Assembly (NCBI RefSeq): GCF_004360155.1
Contig: NZ_SAIS01000038.1
Location: 1 to 32,668 of the forward strand
Length of the DNA: 32,668 bases
Source of the DNA: Paraglaciecola marina
GTDB taxonomy: Bacteria > Pseudomonadota > Gammaproteobacteria > Enterobacterales > Alteromonadaceae
Direction: 5' to 3'
Made by a program: the position numbers and the translations under genes. Positions 17,663 through 24,243 of this stretch are shown piece by piece. Position 1 is the first letter of the stretch. Each line of letters opens with the position of its first letter. The notes beneath the pieces are model-generated. The model had not been told where the DNA came from. It made no database searches and saw only the letters and a program-made list of their open reading frames with translations.

Positions 17663-17791
17663 CGGACGAAACAAGTTATTTCGCACTTGAACACACTGAT
17701 AGATTGACACTGCGAAGTAAAAGCATTTATCTTCTTAACATGAGTATATTTAAGTTCAATCAAACAGCGCATAAAACCTCAACCACGATTT

Positions 17792-17873
17792 GGCTGAGGG
17801 AGCTAGCGCTTGTGTGAACTTTATTGCCCGATCACCAAGAAAGCCCTCTCAGCAAAAGCAAGAGGGCTTTTTT
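17792..17873 (+). terminator. Intrinsic terminator with a competing upstream hairpin (possible attenuator)
   Basis: AAAGCCCTCT (17840-17849) and AGAGGGCTTT (17861-17870) make a 10-bp stem followed by T residues, a strong intrinsic terminator. Upstream GCTGAGGG (17793-17800) can pair with CCCT...CAGC (17844-17853, two-base bulge), which would consume the left arm of the terminator. The two folds exclude each other, and the Pth2-like gene starts 21 bp after the T-run. The element may simply end the Rid transcript; leader regulation is inference. Confidence 0.6.
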
Positions 17874-17894
17874 ATTTATAGAGAAGGCAACACA

Positions 17895-18197
17895 ATGAAG
17901 ATGTATATATTAATAAAAGATGATGTACCGTTAGGTTTTGCAGTTTTAGCGTCATCACATGCAGCACTAGCTGCCTACTTAAAATTCGAAGAAAAGCCAG
18001 CAATCAAAGAATGGCTTTCAGGACGATTTTACAAAGTGGTATGTAAGGTTAATCAAAAGGAGTTCGATAGAGCTAAGACTTTTGAGGACAATGTGGTGTT
18101 AACTGAGTCGGCGTTGGACAATAAGGAAGTGGCCATTGCCTTTTGCCCTAGGGAAGAGTGGCCTAAACCATTTAAATTTTATAAGCTGTTTAAATAG
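17895..18197 (+). CDS. Pth2-like small protein
   Basis: A 100-residue protein (MKMYILIKDDVPLGFAVLASSHAALAAY at its start) that resembles the peptidyl-tRNA hydrolase type 2 fold: a beta-strand start, then an Ala/His-rich first helix, a central KVVCKV strand and a C-terminal strand IAFCPREEWPKPFKFYKL. Many bacterial relatives are annotated only as hypothetical, so hydrolase activity is uncertain. I choose the ATG at 17895, with AAGG seven bases upstream. A longer frame from 17790 would translate the terminator stem and is not credible. It has its own leader with a terminator just upstream. Confidence 0.62.
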   Translation: MKMYILIKDDVPLGFAVLASSHAALAAYLKFEEKPAIKEWLSGRFYKVVCKVNQKEFDRAKTFEDNVVLTESALDNKEVAIAFCPREEWPKPFKFYKLFK

Positions 18198-18335
18198 TCG
18201 ACGCTTAAAAACAATAGGTTTGGGGCCCAATCACAAAACTATCGGGGTCAGATGAACATTAAATTAATAAGTATTGAAGTGATTTAGATGTAGTTGTCTA
18301 TACTAAGGTTTTTCGTTCAGAGATAAGGATATCGA

Positions 18336-18416
18336 ATGAGTCGCCTTCCCCGAGTTTGCCCGATTGGTTTTCCACAACATGTTATTCCAACAGCTAAAGC
18401 AGACACCCATTTTTAA
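18336..18416 (+). pseudogene. Remnant of a transposase_17 (REP-associated tyrosine transposase-like) gene
   Basis: An ATG at 18336 opens MSRLPRVCPIGFPQHVI, the conserved N-terminus of the Y1/transposase_17 family, which normally continues with QRGNNRQ. Here it diverges after residue 17 and stops after 26 codons. The sequence before it (GGGGTCAGATGAACATT, from 18244) is of the kind found upstream of such transposases in related bacteria. Only about a tenth of the gene is left, so it is inactive; it suggests past mobility at this spot. Confidence 0.68.
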
Positions 18417-18438
18417 AAAGTATTTGAGGAAGCCTAAC

Positions 18439-18825
18439 ATGATCGTCGTATATGGAATCAAAGAAAATCTAAACCCAATAAAATCTAGGCTCTCAGATGT
18501 TATTCATAATTCAATGCAAGCAGTATTGGGAATGCCCGAAGATAAGCGAGCTCATAGATTTATTCCTATGGATAAAGTTGATTTTTATTATCCAGTTGGT
18601 CGCTCCGACAATTATACAGTCATTGAAATAAATATGATGGAAGGCCGCCAAGTTGAAACTAAAAAAGAATTAATTAAGTCGTTATTTTCTAATATTGAAT
18701 CAAAGTTAAATATTTCACCTGTTGACGTAGAAATTACCATAAAAGAGCAACCTAAACATTGTTGGGGTTTTCGCGGTATTACTGGTGATGAAGTTCAAGA
18801 TTTAAAATACAAAATAAACGTATAG
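18439..18825 (+). CDS. Tautomerase_2-like protein without the N-terminal proline
   Basis: A 128-residue protein of the tautomerase superfamily (Tautomerase_2 type). It shows an initial beta strand, a helix with LSDVIHNSMQAVLGMPEDKRAHRFI, then DNYTVIEINMMEGRQVETKKELIKSLFSNIE, and a C-terminal HCWGFRG that corresponds to the family's NWSFG. The start at 18439 has GAGGA 9 bases upstream and gives MIVVYG, so residue 2 is Ile and not the catalytic Pro1 found after Met removal in active members. A longer frame from 18364 would run through the transposase remnant and is unlikely. It is probably either inactive as a tautomerase or working by other residues. The gene lies directly after the transposase remnant, and its job in the locus is unknown. 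Confidence 0.72.
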   Translation: MIVVYGIKENLNPIKSRLSDVIHNSMQAVLGMPEDKRAHRFIPMDKVDFYYPVGRSDNYTVIEINMMEGRQVETKKELIKSLFSNIESKLNISPVDVEITIKEQPKHCWGFRGITGDEVQDLKYKINV

Positions 18826-19171
18826 CTAGGCAATTTAACAGCCCCAAAAACAGCAAACAATTTACATCAGCTAAACATCTCAAAAACAATCAGCACTCTT
18901 CACCTAAATCAACAGCAAAGTTTTCCCTCATAAGTAGATATGCTCTAGCGTTACGGCAATTTTTGTGTAATAAATGAATTAGTCATTATAAATTAAGAAA
19001 TGTCGTTTTTAGCCACATTAGAGACGTTATTTTTATACTGCGATTTGCCGAAGTAAATCAATAATCACTGTTCGCCTCTTAGCTTGATTTTTGGCCTTAA
19101 AACCTAAATCTGATTGGCAAAATAAGCATAAAAATAATAAATAAATTTTGGCTGGTCCGAGGAATATAACG
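18826..19171. other. Regulatory gap before gbdR
   Basis: No gene is seen. It holds the GTCGTTTTTAG / GACGTTAT pair described separately and the gbdR ribosome site. The first 120 bp, just after the tautomerase gene, are A+C-rich without a clear terminator. Confidence 0.5.
19002..19030 (+). promoter_or_regulatory. Putative GbdR-type operator upstream of gbdR
   Basis: GTCGTTTTTAG (19002-19012), 10 bases, then GACGTTAT (19023-19030): both half-sites and the spacing agree with the module before the BCCT gene and the dgc operon. A weak AATAAT -10 candidate follows at about the same distance. This would make gbdR self-regulated, which is inference. Confidence 0.45.
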
Positions 19172-20245
19172 ATGGCGCTGTTAACTCCAGCATACGATGG
19201 GAAAGGTAAATCCCATCGTCATATAGGCTTTTTATTACTGCCTAATTTTACCATGATGGCACTAACATCAGCTATTGAGCCGTTACGCATGGCAAATCAC
19301 TTGTCAGGTAAAAAACTGTATACCTGGGCTATGGTGAGCGCAGATGGTAACCCTGTCATCGCCAGCGACGGTGTAAGTGTTAATGTTGATGCTAGTTATG
19401 ATGAGCAAAGCGACTTTAATGCAGTTATGGTTTGTGGTGGTGTGGCGGTTAAAGAAGTTATCACCAAAGCAGATATTAACTGGTTAAATGTTCAAGCTAA
19501 AAAGAAAATAATTTTAGGCGGCCTTTGTACGGGGAGTTATGCTTTAGCTAAAGCAGGCTTACTAGACGGCGTGCTATGTACTATCCACTGGGAAATGTTA
19601 GCCAGTTGGCAAGAAGACTTTCCTAAGATTAAAAGCACTAATCAATTGTATACCATTGAAGATAACCGTTGGTGTAGTTCTGGTGGTACCGCGCCTATGG
19701 ATTTAATGTTGTGCTTAATAGGGAAAGCCTACGGTAAAGCCTTACAAATTGCCATTTGCGAGATGTTTTCCCACGCTAACATACGCGACGAATCTGAAAT
19801 GCAGCGTATCCCGTTACAACATGTAGTAGGGGCTAAACAATCCAAGTTACAAGATATTGTGCACTTGATGGAAGCCAACATTGAAGAGCCATTGAGCTTG
19901 AATGAATTAGCAGGTTTTGTGAATTTATCGCGGCGCCAACTAGAGCGACTATTCCACCGATACTTACATTGCTCCCCTCATCGTTACTACATGCAAATTC
20001 GCCTAATGCGGGCCAAACAATTGATTAAACAAACCAATATTTCGATAATTGAAGTGGCTATCTGCTGTGGTTTTGTGTCTACCCCACATTTTAGCAAGTG
20101 CTATCGCAACGCTTTTAAAATCCCCCCCAGAGAAGAACGAGCCAACCGCGGCTTGAATTTAGATACTGCCAGCGACGAATCAACTTATGGTTCGGTAAAG
20201 GTGAAGGTAAACGAAATACCAGACGGAAAACTAGAACTCGCATAG
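19172..20245 (+). CDS. gbdR: GbdR-type AraC-family regulator with GATase1-like domain
   Basis: Transcription activator of glycine betaine and dimethylglycine catabolism. From the ATG at 19172 the protein has 357 residues: a DJ-1/PfpI-like glutamine-amidotransferase fold (about 16-190, with the elbow GGLCTGSYALA around Cys119), then a double helix-turn-helix AraC domain (about 222-323, with LSLNELAGFVNLSRRQLERLFHRYL and EVAICCGFVSTPHFSKCYRNAF). I prefer this ATG to the TTG at 19148, because GAGGA lies 8 bases upstream of it. Family members of this form respond to betaine or dimethylglycine. Its position between gbcA and the dgc operon supports the name. Likely targets are the shared sites at 3050 and 20448. 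Confidence 0.9.
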   Translation: MALLTPAYDGKGKSHRHIGFLLLPNFTMMALTSAIEPLRMANHLSGKKLYTWAMVSADGNPVIASDGVSVNVDASYDEQSDFNAVMVCGGVAVKEVITKADINWLNVQAKKKIILGGLCTGSYALAKAGLLDGVLCTIHWEMLASWQEDFPKIKSTNQLYTIEDNRWCSSGGTAPMDLMLCLIGKAYGKALQIAICEMFSHANIRDESEMQRIPLQHVVGAKQSKLQDIVHLMEANIEEPLSLNELAGFVNLSRRQLERLFHRYLHCSPHRYYMQIRLMRAKQLIKQTNISIIEVAICCGFVSTPHFSKCYRNAFKIPPREERANRGLNLDTASDESTYGSVKVKVNEIPDGKLELA

Positions 20246-20250
20246 CTGTC

Positions 20251-20285
20251 TAGGTGATTGCATTTAGCCTAAATGCAATCACCTA
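20251..20285. repeat. 35-bp near-perfect palindrome after gbdR
   Basis: TAGGTGATTGCATTTAG and its exact reverse complement are separated by one base, beginning 6 bp after the gbdR stop. As RNA it would give a stem of about 15 bp with a tiny loop. It lacks a T-run, so it may be an mRNA 3' stabiliser, a Rho-type end or a protein site. Confidence 0.7.
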
Positions 20286-20447
20286 CCAGCCACTCATCCC
20301 TTCATTATTGTTGCTAACCTCAAACTTTGTTTTCCCGAAATTTCCCATTTTGAGTGAGCTTAATTAAAACATGGCCATCACTTCTTAACTCAATCATTTC
20401 TATAGCTAACCACATAAATTCACCATTTTTAATTTTTATTCAAAGGC

Positions 20448-20509
20448 GACGCGTTTAGCAAATAACGAGTCGTAATAGCTCTAATCACGCATTTTCTCGG
20501 TGCTAGACT
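20448..20509 (+). promoter_or_regulatory. Promoter and putative GbdR operator of the dgc operon
   Basis: GACGCGTTTAG (20448-20458), 10 bases, GTCGTAAT (20469-20476), 24 bases, then TGCTAGACT (20501-20509, -10 hexamer 20504-20509). The first and last blocks are identical to those at 3050 and 3103 and lie 53 bp apart start to start in both places; the intervening sequence has diverged. No good -35 is present, which suits activator dependence. Confidence 0.65.
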
Positions 20510-20570
20510 GACCATCAAATTATTAGTCATCAAAACCTAAAATTCGCTTAGTTTAGTTGAGGGGTCCCCA

Positions 20571-21551
20571 ATGCAGAGTGCTCAAGAGTTACATAAAAAT
20601 TCGATAATATTTGACGGTTTGGTTATCGCTAAATGGAACAGAGATTTATTTGAAGATATGCACAAAGGCGGGTTAACAGCAGCCAATTGTACCGTATCGG
20701 TTTGGGAAGGATTCAAATCTACAATTGATAATATTGTTGAATTTAACGAGTATTTTCAAAGTGATAGCGACCTTATTATGCCTGTCACTAAGACATCTGA
20801 CATTGCTAAAGCAAAAGAATTGGGCAAAACCGGCATTATTTTGGGGTTTCAAAACGCCAACGCCTTTGAAGACCAAATAGGCTATGTAGAGATATTTAAA
20901 AAGCTAGGTGTAGGTATTGTACAAATGGCTTACAACACTCAAAACTTAGTGGGCACAGGTTGTTACGAACGTGATGGCGGCTTATCAGGTTTTGGCCTTG
21001 AAATTGTGGCCGAAATGAATCGTGTAGGCATTATGTGTGACCTAAGCCATGTTGGGCCGCAAACGTCTATTGAAGTAATTGAAGCCTCTACTAAGCCTGT
21101 GTGTTATTCCCACTGCTTACCCTCTGGCCTTAAAGATCATCCACGTAATAAGTCAGACGAAGAGCTTAAATTTATTGCCGACAGAAACGGCTTTATCGGC
21201 GTGACTATGTTTGCCCCTTTCCTTGCTAAAGGTATCGACTCTACCGTAGATGATTACGTAGAAGCCATAGACTATGTCATCAATATCGCGGGTGAAGACT
21301 GCGTAGGTATAGGCACTGACTTTACCCAAGGTCACGACAAAGCCTTCTTCGACATGCTAACCCACGATAAAGGATACGCTCGTAACTTGACTAACTTTGG
21401 GAAAATCGTGAACCCATTAGGTATTCGTACTTTAGGTGAGTTTCCTAACTTAACTGAAACCATGTTGAAGCACGGTTGGTCAGAGCAAAAAATCAAAAAA
21501 GTCATGGGTGACAACTGGGTTAACGTATTAAAAGAAGTGTGGGGAGAATAA
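20571..21551 (+). CDS. M19 (renal dipeptidase)-like protein lacking metal ligands
   Basis: The 326-residue product has the fold of membrane dipeptidases. DLSHVG with His160 and YSHC with His181 match the two late zinc histidines, with the usual 21-residue spacing, and GIGTDF and GEFPNLTETML are typical C-terminal strings. But the early HxD motif (after DG, residues 15-16) reads LVI, and the bridging glutamate of EGGHS reads Gln94 in GFQNANAF. A classical two-zinc dipeptidase is therefore unlikely. The same gene type sits before dgcA in Pseudomonas betaine loci, so a role linked to dimethylglycine demethylation is inferred. It is the first gene of the operon, with a good ribosome site (GAGGGG) 6 bases before the ATG, and the next gene follows after 3 bp. 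Confidence 0.82.
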   Translation: MQSAQELHKNSIIFDGLVIAKWNRDLFEDMHKGGLTAANCTVSVWEGFKSTIDNIVEFNEYFQSDSDLIMPVTKTSDIAKAKELGKTGIILGFQNANAFEDQIGYVEIFKKLGVGIVQMAYNTQNLVGTGCYERDGGLSGFGLEIVAEMNRVGIMCDLSHVGPQTSIEVIEASTKPVCYSHCLPSGLKDHPRNKSDEELKFIADRNGFIGVTMFAPFLAKGIDSTVDDYVEAIDYVINIAGEDCVGIGTDFTQGHDKAFFDMLTHDKGYARNLTNFGKIVNPLGIRTLGEFPNLTETMLKHGWSEQKIKKVMGDNWVNVLKEVWGE

Positions 21552-21554
21552 GCA

Positions 21555-22085
21555 ATGACACATCATAGTCCTGAAATGCCAATACAAGTAGACGACGAAA
21601 CCGGAGTCTGGACGACAGACGCACTACCTATGCTATACGTGCCTCGTCACTTTTTTGTGAACAATCATATGGGTATTGAAGAAGAAATTGGCGCTGAAAA
21701 GTACGCAGATATTCTTTATAAAGCGGGTTACAAATCAGCATTTTACTGGTGCGAAAAAGAAGCCGAAGAACATGGCATTGAAGGTGTTGCAGTATTCGAA
21801 CATTACATGAAACGTCTATCGCAACGTGGCTGGGGATTTTTTATCACTGAATCACTAGATTTAGAAGCAGGCACTGCCCGAGTACGTTTAGAAAACTCCG
21901 CTTTTGTGTACCAGTACGGCAAGGTTAATCGCAAAGTAGATTACATGTTTACCGGTTGGTTTGCAGGCGCTATGGATCAAATTGCCGCAAGCTTAGGCTA
22001 CACAGTAAAAACCAAAGCTATACAAACCCAATGCGCTGCTGAAGACGGTTGCGAATTTGGCATTTTTGAGGTGTCGCCCCTTTAA
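21555..22085 (+). CDS. V4R-domain (DUF5943-like) protein of the dgc operon
   Basis: A 176-residue soluble protein. The C-terminal part has features of the 4-vinyl-reductase (V4R) small-molecule-binding domain: WGFFITESLDLEAGTARVRLENSAF, then FTGWFAGAMDQIAASLGYTVKTKAIQTQCAAEDGCEFGIFEV with its conserved Cys pair. The matching gene is found in the same place in Pseudomonas betaine clusters, between the M19-like gene and dgcA. It lacks a membrane segment. V4R domains often bind ligands or assist cofactor-dependent enzymes; here the exact role is unknown. It starts 3 bp after the M19-like gene, so the two are almost certainly co-translated. Confidence 0.78.
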   Translation: MTHHSPEMPIQVDDETGVWTTDALPMLYVPRHFFVNNHMGIEEEIGAEKYADILYKAGYKSAFYWCEKEAEEHGIEGVAVFEHYMKRLSQRGWGFFITESLDLEAGTARVRLENSAFVYQYGKVNRKVDYMFTGWFAGAMDQIAASLGYTVKTKAIQTQCAAEDGCEFGIFEVSPL

Positions 22086-22143
22086 GCGGGCGGCTATCGA
22101 CATTCATTTAACACCACCACTATAAATCCTCTGAGGAACACCC

Positions 22144-24204
22144 ATGGCGCAGTTTGACGCATTATTTAAGCCATTAGCAATCAACCAACTCACTATACGC
22201 AACAGAGTCGTGAGTACGGCACACGCAGAAGTTTATGCTACCGAAGGCGGCATGACCACAGAGCGATACGTGAAATATTACGAAGAAAAAGCCAAAGGCG
22301 GTGTTGGCCTGTGTATTTGTGGTGGTTCAAGTGTGGTGTCCATAGACAGCCCTCAAGGGTGGTGGAAATCTGTCAACTTATCCACAGACCGTATTATTCC
22401 TCACTTTCAAAATTTAGCAGACGCGGTGCATAAGCATGGCGGCAAAATAATGATCCAAATTACCCATATGGGACGTCGTTCTCGTTGGGATGGTGGCAAC
22501 TGGAGCACCTTAGTCAGCCCAAGTGGTATACGTGAACCGGTTCACAGAGCGACCTGTAAGACCATTGAAATAGAAGAGATGCAGCGCATCATTGCTGACT
22601 TTGCAAAAGCTGCGGGGCGCGCTAAAGCCGGAGGCCTAGACGGTGTCGAGCTGTCGGCTGTGCATCAACACTTAATCGACCAATTCTGGAGCCCAAGGGT
22701 TAACAGACGTACCGATGAATGGGGTGGAAGCTTCGAAAACCGCATGCGTTTTGGTTTAGAAGTACTCAAGGCAGTACGGGCTGAAGTAGGCCGTGACTTT
22801 GCAGTAGGCATGCGCATCACTGGTGATGAGTTTCACGCTGATGGCTTAAATCATGATGACATGAAAGAAATCGCCGCTTATTACAACAAAACTGGGCTGG
22901 TAGATTTTTTCGGTGTAGTGGGGTCTGGTTGTGATACTCACAATACCTTAGCGAACGTAATTCCTAATATGAGTTACCCACCAGAGCCATTTTTGCATTT
23001 AGCGGCTGGCATAAAAGAAGTAGTAGACGTACCGGTTATTCATGCACAAAACATTAAAGATCCAAACCAAGCTCAGCGTATATTAGAAGCTGGCTATGTG
23101 GATTTTGTAGGCATGACCCGAGCCCATATTGCCGACCCGCACCTCATCGCAAAAATTAAACTTAATCAGGTGGACCAGATTAAACAGTGTGTGGGCGCTA
23201 ACTACTGCATAGATCGCCAGTATCAAGGCTTAGATGTGTTGTGTATTCAAAACGCCGCTACGTCTCGCGAGTCGACTATGCCGCACATTATTGAGAAAAC
23301 CACAGGGGTGATCCGTAAAGTTGTAATTATTGGCGGTGGCCCAGCAGGTATGGAAGCCGCCCGAGTCTCTGCCGAGCGTGGCCACAAGGTGACCTTAATT
23401 GAAAAAAATGCTGAGCTAGGTGGACAAATTACCATTGCCGCTAAAGCGCCACAGCGAGATCAAATTGCCGGTATCACCCGTTGGTTTGCACTAGAGTTAG
23501 CCCGTTTAGGGGTAGATATACAACTAAATACTGCCGCAGACGAAGCCAGTATCCGCGCACTTAATGCAGACGTAGTAATTCTGGCCACAGGAGCTAGGCC
23601 TTTTATTGATCAAAACCCACATTGGGGCGCGGATGAAGGTTTAGTGGTTAGCTCTTGGGATATTTTGAACGGTGATGTGGCTCCAGGTAAAAATGTATTG
23701 GTATACGACACTATTTGCGAATTCAGCGGTTTGTCGGTAGCAGACTTTTTGGCCCATAACGGTTCGCAGGTTGAAGTGGTTACCGATGATATAAAACCCG
23801 GCGCTGCAGTGGGCGGTACAACCTTTCCCACTTACTACCGCAGTTTGTATGAGCGTGAAGTTATCATGACCTCTGACTTGTTACTTGAAAAAGTCTACCG
23901 CGAAGACGACAAGCTAGTCGCTGTGTTAGAAAACGAATACACCGCTCAACAAGAAGAACGAGTGGTAGATCAAATCGTAGTTGAAAACGGTACGCGCCCC
24001 GACGAACTTTTATATTTTCAACTAAAACAAGACTCTCGTAACAAAGGTCAAATAGATATTGAAACCTTGTATGACGCAAAGCCTCAGCCACTGCTAGACG
24101 AGCCCTCTGATGGTTATTTGTTATATAGAATTGGGGATTGTGTGGCCCAGCGTAATACGCACGCAGCCATTTACGATGCCTTACGTTTGTGTAAAGACTT
24201 TTAG
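22144..24204 (+). CDS. dgcA: Dimethylglycine demethylase subunit A
   Basis: Flavin and iron-sulfur enzyme that oxidises dimethylglycine to sarcosine. The 686 residues consist of an old-yellow-enzyme TIM barrel (about 1-340), a cluster region with Cys349, Cys355 and Cys367, and an FAD/NAD domain starting with VVIIGGGPAGMEAARVSAERG near residue 391, as in trimethylamine dehydrogenase. One cluster position differs: the residue three after Cys349 is Ala352, where trimethylamine dehydrogenase has Cys. The product lies between the V4R gene (58 bp) and dgcB (39 bp). Electrons are expected to leave through the EtfAB pair encoded downstream. Confidence 0.92.
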   Translation: MAQFDALFKPLAINQLTIRNRVVSTAHAEVYATEGGMTTERYVKYYEEKAKGGVGLCICGGSSVVSIDSPQGWWKSVNLSTDRIIPHFQNLADAVHKHGGKIMIQITHMGRRSRWDGGNWSTLVSPSGIREPVHRATCKTIEIEEMQRIIADFAKAAGRAKAGGLDGVELSAVHQHLIDQFWSPRVNRRTDEWGGSFENRMRFGLEVLKAVRAEVGRDFAVGMRITGDEFHADGLNHDDMKEIAAYYNKTGLVDFFGVVGSGCDTHNTLANVIPNMSYPPEPFLHLAAGIKEVVDVPVIHAQNIKDPNQAQRILEAGYVDFVGMTRAHIADPHLIAKIKLNQVDQIKQCVGANYCIDRQYQGLDVLCIQNAATSRESTMPHIIEKTTGVIRKVVIIGGGPAGMEAARVSAERGHKVTLIEKNAELGGQITIAAKAPQRDQIAGITRWFALELARLGVDIQLNTAADEASIRALNADVVILATGARPFIDQNPHWGADEGLVVSSWDILNGDVAPGKNVLVYDTICEFSGLSVADFLAHNGSQVEVVTDDIKPGAAVGGTTFPTYYRSLYEREVIMTSDLLLEKVYREDDKLVAVLENEYTAQQEERVVDQIVVENGTRPDELLYFQLKQDSRNKGQIDIETLYDAKPQPLLDEPSDGYLLYRIGDCVAQRNTHAAIYDALRLCKDF

Positions 24205-24243
24205 CGAATATGACCGCCATATTGTGGGGTAGGAGGCATCATT

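Noticed and set aside
17790-17894. Extended N-terminus of the Pth2-like protein
   Set aside because: The extra 35 codons would translate the terminator stem; the ATG at 17895 has a good ribosome site.
18364-18438. Extended N-terminus of the tautomerase
   Set aside because: The extra 25 codons come from another frame of the transposase remnant; GAGGA supports the ATG at 18439.
20561-20569. GGGGTCCCC palindrome before the M19-like gene
   Set aside because: It is simply the G-rich ribosome site followed by CCCC; too short to call an operator or hairpin.
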